NCBI GenBank assembly: GCA_029974855.1 | Contig: JARKQO010000457.1 | Location: forward strand, 1-15,035 | Length of the DNA stretch: 15,035 bases | Source: Eubacteriales bacterium | Lineage (GTDB): Bacteria; Bacillota_A; Clostridia; Christensenellales; Aristaeellaceae | Direction: 5' to 3' | In this document: in pieces, positions 1 through 5,501 of the stretch | Layout: every line of letters begins with the position of its first letter | Numbering within the stretch: the stretch's first letter is position 1 | Program-made: the position numbers and the translations under genes | The notes under the pieces: generated by a model | Database searches by the model: none | Told to the model about the DNA's origin: nothing | What the model saw: the letters and a program-made list of their open reading frames with translations, nothing else

Positions 1-1236
1 GATGGCCGGGGCCCCACGGACATCCGCCACATCTGGTGCGAGGCCGGCCTGCTGCCCCGGACCCATGGCAGCGCCGTGTTCACCCGGGGCGAGACCCAGG
101 TGATCACCGTCACCACCCTCAGCTCCATGAGCGACGTGCAGATTTTGGACGGCATCGGCACCGAGGACAGCAAGCGCTATATCCACCACTACAACATGCC
201 CCCCTACGCCACCGGCGAGGCGGGCCGCATGAAGAGCCCCGGCCGCCGGGAGATCGGCCACGGGGCGCTGGCGGAGCGGGCCCTGGAGCCCGTGATCCCC
301 GGGGAGGACGAGTTCCCCTACGCGCTGCGGCTGGTGAGCGAGGTGCTTTCCTCCAACGGCTCCAGCTCCATGGCCTCGGTGTGCGGCAGCACTTTGTCCT
401 TGATGGACGCGGGCGTGCCCATCAAGGCCCCTGTGGCCGGCGTGGCCATGGGCCTCATCAAGGAGGCGGACAGCCAGCGGGTGGCCGTGCTCACGGACAT
501 CCAGGGCCTGGAGGACTTCCTGGGGGACATGGACTTCAAGGTGGCGGGCACCGTCAAGGGCATCACCGCCATTCAGATGGACATCAAGATCGCGGGCATC
601 GACAAGCCCATTCTGGAAAAGGCCCTGAACCAGGCCTTGGCGGGCCGCTTGCACATTCTGCGCACCATGCTGGACACCTTGGATAAGCCCAGGGACCACA
701 TGAGCAAGTACGCCCCCAAGATCGTCCGCTTCACCATCAACCCGGAGAAAATCCGCGAGGTCATCGGCCCGGGCGGCAAGATGATCAACAAGATCATCGC
801 GGAAACCGGCGTGAAGATCGACATCGAGGACGATGGCCGGGTCTACATCGCCACCCCGGACGAAGCCGCCGCAGCCAAGGCTCGCCGCATCATCGAGGGC
901 ATCGCCAAGGATGTGGAGGTAGGGGACGTGTACCTGGGCAAGGTGGTGCGCATCATGAACTTCGGCGCCTTCATCGAGCTCACCCCCGGCAAGGACGGCA
1001 TGCTCCACATCAGCAAGATGGCGGACCACCGGGTGGAAAAGGTGGAGGACGTGATGAACATCGGGGACGAGGTCCAGGTGAAGGTCAACGAGATCGACGC
1101 CCAGGGCCGCGTGAACCTGATCCGCATCGACATGGTCTTTTCCGCCTCCAGCGACGCTCCCCGGGGCCCGGCGGGAGCGGGCCGCGCCCGTCCGCCCCGC
1201 AGGGACGGACGGCCCATGGGCGGCAATGACCGCTAA
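1..1236 (+). CDS. pnp: Polynucleotide phosphorylase, C-terminal 411 residues (5' end outside window)
   Basis: PNPase degrades RNA 3' to 5' by phosphorolysis in the cytoplasm, as a trimer and often within a degradosome. The frame is open from base 1 and reads in as [12 protein letters not shown]...[17 protein letters not shown], the start of the second RNase PH-like core, so the N-terminal part (about 300 residues) lies upstream. The catalytic stretch [11 protein letters not shown] (about residues 174-184 of the visible part) keeps the family Asp and Lys residues. A KH domain with the GPGG loop (about 238-300) and an S1 domain (about 306-378) follow, then a short Arg/Pro/Gly-rich tail. The S1 end reads [10 protein letters not shown] where many family members have GRxNLSRK, a small deviation. 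A strong terminator follows at 1266-1306. Identity is clear from domain order and motifs. Confidence 0.97.
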   Translation, partial: DGRGPTDIRHIWCEAGLLPRTHGSAVFTRGETQVITVTTLSSMSDVQILDGIGTEDSKRYIHHYNMPPYATGEAGRMKSPGRREIGHGALAERALEPVIPGEDEFPYALRLVSEVLSSNGSSSMASVCGSTLSLMDAGVPIKAPVAGVAMGLIKEADSQRVAVLTDIQGLEDFLGDMDFKVAGTVKGITAIQMDIKIAGIDKPILEKALNQALAGRLHILRTMLDTLDKPRDHMSKYAPKIVRFTINPEKIREVIGPGGKMINKIIAETGVKIDIEDDGRVYIATPDEAAAAKARRIIEGIAKDVEVGDVYLGKVVRIMNFGAFIELTPGKDGMLHISKMADHRVEKVEDVMNIGDEVQVKVNEIDAQGRVNLIRIDMVFSASSDAPRGPAGAGRARPPRRDGRPMGGNDR

Positions 1237-1265
1237 TCACCCATAGCAGGCGGAACGCCCTGCCA

Positions 1266-1306
1266 GCCGCCGCCTGCGGGGCCTTGCGCCCGGGGCGGCG
1301 GTTTTT
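1266..1306 (+). terminator. Rho-independent terminator after pnp
   Basis: A perfect 8-bp GC stem pairs 1267-1274 (CCGCCGCC) with 1294-1301 (GGCGGCGG) and is followed directly by five T at 1302-1306. It sits 30 bases after the pnp stop and before the M16 ribosome site. It therefore ends the pnp transcript or attenuates read-through into the peptidase gene. Confidence 0.8.
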
Positions 1307-1364
1307 CAAAGGATGCGCATGGGCGGGCCCAAAGCGGCGCACCCTACCCTTGGAGGTGGTGCCC

Positions 1365-2648
1365 ATGGCCCGCGCGGAAAGGGAAAGAATCATGTTCGAT
1401 CAAATCACATTGCCAAACGGCCTTCGTTTGGTGGGAGAGCGGCTGCCCCACGTGCGCAGCTGCACCTTGGGCGTGTGGGTGAAGGTGGGCTCCATGAACG
1501 AGCTGCCGGAGGAAAACGGCCTGTCCCACTTCATTGAGCACATGGTGTTCAAGGGCACGCAAAAGCGCAGCGCCCGGGATATCGCCCAGGAGATGGACAT
1601 GGTGGGCGGGCAGCTGAACGCCTTTACCAGCAAGGACTGCACCTGCTTCTACGCCAAGGTCATCGACGAGGACCTGCCTTTGGCTGTGGACATCCTCAGC
1701 GATTTGGCCTTGCACCCCGCCTTTGACGACGGGGAGCTGCAAAAGGAACGGGGCGTGGTGCTGGAGGAAATCGCCATGGTGGAGGACACCCCGGAGGACT
1801 TGGTGCACGAGCTCCTCAGCGAGGCCCAATACTCCGGCTCCTTGCGGTACCCCATTCTGGGCACCAGTCAGGGCCTGCGGAGCTATACCCGGGCGGATGT
1901 GCTCAGCTATTGGCAGCGGCATTACGTGCCCAAATCCATGGTGCTGGCCATTGCCGGCAACTACGACTGGGACGCGTTTCTGGCCTTGGTGGACCGCTAC
2001 TTTCACGGCTTCCAGGGCCCCGAGGGCTTCCCGGCCATGGAGATTCCCACCCAGCCCCAGGGCCTGCGCAGCGGCCGCAAGGCCAGGGAAAAGGATACGG
2101 AGCAGCTGCACATCTGCATGGGCTATCCGGGCCTGGAGCTGGGCAGCGACGATCTGTACCCCCTGTCGGTATTTAACAACGCTTTGGGCGGGGGCATGAG
2201 CAGCCGCCTGTTCCAGCGCATCCGGGAGGAGCTGGGCATGGCCTACAGCATCTACACCAACCCCAGCAGCTACCCGGGCTGCGGCGTGTTCAACGCCTAC
2301 GCGGGCACCACCCCCGAGAACGGGGAAACCGTGCTGAAGGAAATGCAGCAGCAAATGGCCTTGCTGCTGAAGGACGGCATGACCCCCCAGGAGTTTGTCA
2401 GCGCCAAGGCCCAGCTGCGGGGCAGCTTTGTGCTGGGCCTGGAAAGCTCCAGCGGGCGGATGCAGAGCATCGGCCGCAGCATGCTGCTGCTGGACCGCAT
2501 CAAGGACCCGGACGAGCAGCTGCAAAAGATCGACCAGGTGACCTTGGAGGACGTGTTGCGGGTGGGGGCCGTGGTGCTGGAGGCCAAGCCCAGCGCCGCC
2601 ATCGTGGGCAAGCAGGCGGAGCGCTTTGTACAGATGATCGGAGGCTGA
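1365..2648 (+). CDS. M16 family zinc metallopeptidase (insulinase/processing-peptidase type)
   Basis: The 427-residue product is the usual length for single-unit bacterial M16 peptidases of the MlpA/YmxG group. The inverted zinc motif HFIEH is at residues 55-59, inside SHFIEHMVFKGT. The third zinc ligand is expected at E135 in VVLEEI, 76 residues after the second His as in mitochondrial processing peptidase beta. The C-terminal M16 domain shows the family segment LGGGMSSRLFQRIREELGMAYSIY (about residues 271-294). The start at 1365 is chosen for its GGAGGTG at 1352-1358, six bases upstream. The in-frame ATG at 1392 (MFDQITLPNG) is a weaker alternative. It follows pnp after a terminator, as in many Firmicutes, and its 3' end supplies the ribosome site of the next gene. 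It is a cytosolic peptidase; its natural substrate is unknown. Confidence 0.93.
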   Translation: MARAERERIMFDQITLPNGLRLVGERLPHVRSCTLGVWVKVGSMNELPEENGLSHFIEHMVFKGTQKRSARDIAQEMDMVGGQLNAFTSKDCTCFYAKVIDEDLPLAVDILSDLALHPAFDDGELQKERGVVLEEIAMVEDTPEDLVHELLSEAQYSGSLRYPILGTSQGLRSYTRADVLSYWQRHYVPKSMVLAIAGNYDWDAFLALVDRYFHGFQGPEGFPAMEIPTQPQGLRSGRKAREKDTEQLHICMGYPGLELGSDDLYPLSVFNNALGGGMSSRLFQRIREELGMAYSIYTNPSSYPGCGVFNAYAGTTPENGETVLKEMQQQMALLLKDGMTPQEFVSAKAQLRGSFVLGLESSSGRMQSIGRSMLLLDRIKDPDEQLQKIDQVTLEDVLRVGAVVLEAKPSAAIVGKQAERFVQMIGG

Positions 2649-2650
2649 CC

Positions 2651-3013
2651 ATGGACAAGCTGGAGCACATTTTTGCGTTGCAGAAGGGCTTTCAGGAGAA
2701 GCTGAAGCGGGAGCGCCATCTGGAGCACATTCCCCCGGAGGAATGGATTCAGAAGCAGACCCTGGCTTTGCTTTCCGAGCTTTCGGAGCTGCTGGAGGAG
2801 GTCAACTTCAAGTGGTGGAAAAACCCCCATGAGCTGAACCAAGCTGCCATCCACGAGGAGCTCAGCGACATTTTGCACTTCTTCGTCAGCATGTGCCTGG
2901 AGGCGGGCATGAGCGCCCAGGACCTCTACGACGTCTACCTGGGGAAGAACCAGGAAAATGTTCTGCGCCAGGAGGGCAAAAGCGCCAAGCCCGGCTACGC
3001 CCTGGAGGGCTAG
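2651..3013 (+). CDS. All-alpha dUTPase/MazG-like NTP pyrophosphatase
   Basis: The 120-residue protein resembles the dimeric all-alpha dUTPase family (dUTPase_2) in the MazG-like superfamily, which hydrolyses nucleotide triphosphates to monophosphate and pyrophosphate with Mg2+. The metal-binding pairs are visible: E43xxE46 in the SELSELLEEVNFKWW segment and E70xxD73 in EELSDILHFFVSMCLEAG. The aromatic FKWW and the NQEN motif near residue 100 also fit this family. It starts two bases after the M16 stop. Its Shine-Dalgarno GGAGG (2640-2644) lies inside the end of the M16 gene, so the two are probably translated from one mRNA. The likely role is to keep dUTP or other unwanted nucleotides low. 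The exact substrate cannot be read from the sequence. Confidence 0.85.
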   Translation: MDKLEHIFALQKGFQEKLKRERHLEHIPPEEWIQKQTLALLSELSELLEEVNFKWWKNPHELNQAAIHEELSDILHFFVSMCLEAGMSAQDLYDVYLGKNQENVLRQEGKSAKPGYALEG

Positions 3014-3051
3014 CACCGGCCCGCTGCTGCCGCAATTTGCATGGGGCGCGG

Positions 3052-3091
3052 AAGCCTCCTTTGGACACGCTAGGGCCAAAGGAGGCTTTTT
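3052..3091 (+). promoter_or_regulatory. Terminator-like hairpin that sequesters the Shine-Dalgarno of the SpoIID-type gene
   Basis: A perfect 13-bp stem pairs 3052-3064 with 3076-3088 around an 11-base loop, and the T-tract runs 3087-3091. The 3' arm contains AAAGGAGG (3078-3085), the ribosome site for the ATG at 3094. The 5' arm contains its complement CCTCCTTT. Read-through mRNA from the upstream pair should therefore either terminate here or be poorly translated. The structure is seen directly; the regulatory effect is inference. Confidence 0.75.
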
Positions 3092-3093
3092 GT

Positions 3094-4122
3094 ATGAAGA
3101 AATGGAAGCTGGCCGCCCCGGCGGCCCTGTGCCTGGCGCTGGCCTTGGCCCTGGCGGGCTGCGCCGGCACCGCGGAAACCGCGGAAACCCCCCAGCCGGA
3201 TACCACCCCGGGCAACGCCAACCCCAACGCGGTGCGCTGGCCCCAGGACAAGCTGAAACCGAACCAGGACGGCATTCCCATCCTCTCCGTCTACGTGGTG
3301 GAGGAAAAGAAGGTGCGGGAGGTGGACGTGGAAACCTACGTCCAGGGAGTGCTGGCCGGGGAAATGAAGAACGATTGGCCCATGGAGGCCCTGAAGGCCC
3401 AGGCCATTTTGGCCCGGACCTTCGTGCTGAAATTCGTGCAGGAGAAAAAGAGCCAATACGAGGGCGCGGACATCTCCACGGACGTGGAGGAGGCCCAGGC
3501 CTACGACGCCAAGGCCGTGGACGAGCGCATCAAGCAGGCGGTGCGGGAAACCGCCGGCGTGGTCCTCTCCAGCGAAGGGGAGCTGCCCTACACCTGGTTC
3601 CACGCCCACAGCGGCGGCAAGACCGCCTTGGCCAAGGAGGGCCTGAACTGGAACGAGGCCGAGCCCCCCTACACCCGGGTCACGGAAAGCCGGGAGCCCT
3701 CCCCGGATACGGTGGAGGACAGCAAGGAGCTGGCCCAGGCCCAGGATTGGGAGGCCACCTTCTCCTTGGCGGACTTCCAGGCCGCCTGCCAGAAGCAGAG
3801 CCAGGGCCTGAAGGTGACCCAGAGCAGCAAGCTGGCTGTGGGCCAGAAGGGGGACAGCGGCCGCACCGTCACCCTCACCGTGGACGGTAAGGAGCTCAAC
3901 GCCGCCGATCTGCGCATCGCCTTGGGCAGCACCAAGATGCGCTCCACCCTGCTGTCCCAGTTCGCCTTACAGGACGGCAAGGTGGCCATGGCCGGCAAGG
4001 GCTACGGCCACGGCGTAGGCATGAGCCAGTGGGGCGCCTATGGCATGGCCGCCGAAGGCAAGAAGGCCAAGGAGATCATCCGCCATTACTTCCAGCAGGT
4101 GGAACTGGTGAAGCTGTGGTGA
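3094..4122 (+). CDS. SpoIID/LytB-domain lipoprotein (predicted peptidoglycan lytic transglycosylase)
   Basis: The 342-residue product starts MKKWKL and has a hydrophobic signal segment ending in LAGC, with C23 as the predicted lipidated Cys. It should sit on the outer face of the membrane. The SpoIID domain begins near residue 77. VETYVQGVLAGEM carries the predicted catalytic Glu E90, followed by MEALKAQAILARTF (98-110), the conserved WFHAHSGGKT (168-177) and the C-terminal hallmark GKGYGHGVGMSQWGAYGMA (301-319). Family members cleave glycan strands; canonical SpoIID does so during spore engulfment together with SpoIIP. The start is set by AAAGGAGG at 3078-3085, eight bases upstream. The longer in-frame extension overlaps the previous gene and lacks a ribosome site. 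It is not beside the genes usual for spoIID, and it is a lipoprotein rather than clearly membrane-anchored, so it may be a paralogue. The domain call is firm; the sporulation role is not. Confidence 0.92.
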   Translation: MKKWKLAAPAALCLALALALAGCAGTAETAETPQPDTTPGNANPNAVRWPQDKLKPNQDGIPILSVYVVEEKKVREVDVETYVQGVLAGEMKNDWPMEALKAQAILARTFVLKFVQEKKSQYEGADISTDVEEAQAYDAKAVDERIKQAVRETAGVVLSSEGELPYTWFHAHSGGKTALAKEGLNWNEAEPPYTRVTESREPSPDTVEDSKELAQAQDWEATFSLADFQAACQKQSQGLKVTQSSKLAVGQKGDSGRTVTLTVDGKELNAADLRIALGSTKMRSTLLSQFALQDGKVAMAGKGYGHGVGMSQWGAYGMAAEGKKAKEIIRHYFQQVELVKLW

Positions 4123-4207
4123 CGGGGGACAACGGGGGACGACGGGGGGGGAGGAACGTTGGGGGCGCTGCCCCCAAACCTCCGCTTAGGGGCATGATGC
4201 CCCTAAG
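4121..4207. repeat. G-rich 10-bp tandem repeat followed by two perfect hairpins (REP-like intergenic element)
   Basis: Directly after the SpoIID-type stop, a 10-base unit (GACGGGGGAC, AACGGGGGAC, then GACGGGGGGG) is repeated about three times at 4121-4150. Two tight inverted repeats follow: 4159-4177 (8-bp stem TTGGGGGC, 3-base loop) and 4185-4207 (10-bp stem CTTAGGGGCA, 3-base loop). No reading frame here is credible. The form is that of dispersed intergenic repeats of gut Clostridia, but I cannot confirm copy number from one window. Confidence 0.65.
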
Positions 4208-4230
4208 AACCCACACAAAGAATAATAATT

Positions 4231-4276
4231 AATGATGGGATGCTAAAGGAATTGATCCCTTTAGTATCCCATCGTT
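4231..4276. terminator. Long hairpin between convergent genes, probable bidirectional terminator; diverged copy of the 5239/8271 repeat
   Basis: GATGGGAT (4234-4241) pairs with ATCCCATC (4266-4273), then a G-T wobble, then CTAAAGG (4243-4249) with CCTTTAG (4258-4264) around an 8-base loop. The stem is about 16 bp. On the minus strand it is followed by the T/A-rich complement of 4213-4230, and on the plus strand by a weak T-run. It lies between the stops of the SpoIID-type gene and the minus-strand b-type cytochrome gene. The stem resembles the second hairpin of the repeats at 5239 and 8271. Confidence 0.65.
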
Positions 4277-4315
4277 CCGTTTTCAACTAATAGACCCAAA
4301 ACAACGGCTGGTTTT

Positions 4316-4708
4316 TCACCCAAAGAGATAGTAGAGCGCATTGGGAACCAAAAGGTGCAACAGCGTCAGCAGCACCGTCAGCAATGCCGCCCGTTTATGC
4401 CATTTGAAAAATACGGCTTTTTTCTTCCTGTAAAACAATATTCCCAGCACAACGGTAGCCAGGACCATAATCCCAGCCAGCGTACCCGTGTGCAGCCGCG
4501 GCGCCCCTAACGCCAGATAGCCGTGCGCCAGTGCAATCAGCAGCAGGCAGACGCCCAACGGCTTGTGCGCGGCCCGCAGAACCTTCATCAGCCTTGTGGA
4601 AGCAAGCTTCTTTTTCGGGAAAAAAAGTTGGCCCAATCGGCGCAGCCAGTAAGGCGACGTGATGACAACCAGCAAAGCCACATTGAGGATGCCCAGTATT
4701 CTATACAA
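4316..4708 (-). CDS. Minimal four-helix b-type cytochrome-like membrane protein with two HX13H pairs
   Basis: The 130-residue product has four predicted membrane helices (about 4-21, 47-67, 75-93, 106-126). Positive loops (RRLGQLFFPKKK and YRKKK...KWHKR) point to the cytoplasm. Helix 2 has H48 and H62; helix 4 has H104 and H118. Each pair is separated by 13 residues, the bis-His spacing of ferric-reductase/NOX and other di-heme membrane cytochromes, so two stacked b hemes are plausible. It lacks any flavin or NAD(P)H domain. The start codon is TTG at 4708, with AAAGGA upstream on the minus strand. It is 28 bases downstream of the cytochrome b5-domain lipoprotein gene and should share its promoter. 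Inference: it passes electrons from the quinone pool or cytoplasm to that lipoprotein. Heme binding is predicted, not shown. Confidence 0.75.
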   Translation of the reverse strand: MYRILGILNVALLVVITSPYWLRRLGQLFFPKKKLASTRLMKVLRAAHKPLGVCLLLIALAHGYLALGAPRLHTGTLAGIMVLATVVLGILFYRKKKAVFFKWHKRAALLTVLLTLLHLLVPNALYYLFG

Positions 4709-4736
4709 CTTATCTTTTCCTTTCGCGCTTATTCCG

Positions 4737-5114
4737 CTATTTTTCTACTATTTTTCCCACGGCCGGCATCCTTGTGAGGACGGAAAGCCCGTGAGGGGAT
4801 ATGCTTTTGATTTGCTCCGTAAGGTCCTGCCCGGCGGAGTACCCGTTATGCTCCCCGTTTCTCCATCTGGAACTGCCGCTCACATCATAAATGACGCCGT
4901 CAACAGCGATATAAGCCGGGTTCCCGCCCTTTCCATCATAGGCCGCAAGCTCCTCAAGCGTCAGCTCAAGCTGAGGACTCTGCGTACTGTCGGACGCGGC
5001 GGTCGGCTGAGCACTGTCGGACGCAGCGTTCGTCGGCGGTTGTGGGGTGCAGCCTGTGCTCATGAGCAACAGGAAAATGGCGACGGCGATCAAAAAGGCT
5101 CTGTGCTTTTTCAT
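4737..5114 (-). CDS. Secreted cytochrome b5-like heme-binding lipoprotein
   Basis: The 125-residue product starts MKKHRAFLIAVAIFLLLMSTGC and has a signal segment and a lipobox-like MSTGC with C22 as predicted lipid anchor. Next comes a low-complexity Ser/Thr/Pro/Ala/Gln linker (about 23-48) made of a 9-residue tandem repeat (AASDSAQPT, AASDSTQSP). A cytochrome b5-type domain follows (about 50-122): LTLEELAAYDGKGGNPAYIA, VDGVIYDVS, W84, then GEHNGYSAGQDLTEQI. H89 and H108 (SPHG) are the likely axial heme ligands. The ATG at 5114 is preferred, with GGAGG at 5127-5123, eight bases upstream. A TTG at 5129 in the same frame overlaps that ribosome site. It is followed at once by the di-heme-type membrane protein and preceded by a near-perfect sigma-A promoter. 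Likely an outside-facing electron carrier; its partner is unknown. Confidence 0.85.
   Translation of the reverse strand: MKKHRAFLIAVAIFLLLMSTGCTPQPPTNAASDSAQPTAASDSTQSPQLELTLEELAAYDGKGGNPAYIAVDGVIYDVSGSSRWRNGEHNGYSAGQDLTEQIKSISPHGLSVLTRMPAVGKIVEK
4986..5039. repeat. Two-copy 27-bp tandem repeat in the lipoprotein linker
   Basis: Units at 4986-5012 and 5013-5039 both begin ACTGTCGGACGC and encode, on the minus strand, the duplicated 9-residue Ala/Ser/Asp/Gln/Pro/Thr linker between the lipid anchor and the b5 domain. Copy number may vary between strains. Confidence 0.7.
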
Positions 5115-5167
5115 CCCAATTTCCTCCAATTCTTTTTCGTTGCGCGCGTGTGGTCCCTTTGCAAAAA

Positions 5168-5196
5168 ATAATAGGACATACCCCTATATATGTCAA
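5168..5196 (-). promoter_or_regulatory. Near-consensus sigma-A promoter of the heme cassette
   Basis: Read on the minus strand, TTGACA (5196-5191) is followed by a 17-base spacer and TATTAT (5173-5168). It lies 54 bases upstream of the b5 lipoprotein ATG. This is the best match to the vegetative consensus in the window and suggests strong expression or a repressor-controlled strong promoter. Confidence 0.85.
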
Positions 5197-5238
5197 GATA
5201 TACCAAATGGAAACGCATATTTTGGAGCCCATGACAAC

Positions 5239-5357
5239 GGGGAAGCGAAAGCCGCTTCCCCGCACATCAAATAGAATAATTCATGTTGGGATGCCAAAGG
5301 GATGTATCCCTTTGGCAGGGATGCAAGGGACGGAGTCCCTTGCCCTCCGTCGTCCCT
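5239..5357. repeat. Hairpin-rich intergenic repeat, copy 1
   Basis: This 119-base element contains three hairpins: 5239-5261 (9-bp stem GGGGAAGCG), 5293-5316 (10-bp stem GCCAAAGGGA) and 5323-5343 (9-bp stem GCAAGGGAC). Its core 5282-5345 matches 8312-8375 with two mismatches over 64 bases, in the same orientation. It has no credible coding frame. It lies in the 387-base gene-free stretch 5115-5501, between the divergent promoters of the heme cassette and the DUF6056-like gene. Confidence 0.85.
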
Positions 5358-5380
5358 CATGCGGGTAAGCATGGCGGCGC

Positions 5381-5408
5381 TTGCTTTTTTCGCTTTTGCA
5401 TGTATAAT
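5381..5408 (+). promoter_or_regulatory. Sigma-A promoter of the DUF6056-like gene
   Basis: TTGCTT (5381-5386), a 16-base spacer and a perfect TATAAT (5403-5408) stand about 94 bases upstream of the preferred start. The -35 box is weak and the -10 is consensus. Confidence 0.65.
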
Positions 5409-5501
5409 GGCTACTGAAATATCTTCAGGACAAAGGCAGCATTGGCGCGGCCCGTGGATTGCCATGGGCCGGCGGATTGCGTGCGCAAGAGGATGATGAT
5501 G

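Noticed and set aside
1284..1391. Longer N-terminus of the M16 peptidase from 1284
   Set aside because: It would begin within the pnp terminator and has no ribosome site; the ATG at 1365 has GGAGGTG at good spacing.
1344..2525. A 393-codon minus-strand open frame across the M16 gene
   Set aside because: It is antisense to a well-motifed peptidase, rich in His/Ala/Gly/Gln, and has no ribosome site or family resemblance.
4659..5171. A 170-codon plus-strand frame over the heme cassette
   Set aside because: It is antisense to the b5-domain lipoprotein, which has a signal peptide, heme ligands, ribosome site and promoter; the plus-strand frame has none of these.
5164..5200. Possible CsoR/CstR-type operator (GGGGTAT half-site) in the heme-cassette promoter
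   Set aside because: Only one half-site is seen; the facing half does not form a convincing palindrome, and no such regulator is in the window.
4121..5357. CRISPR-like array suggested by clustered short repeats
   Set aside because: The repeats are hairpin elements of differing sequence, without uniform repeat length, regular spacers or cas genes.
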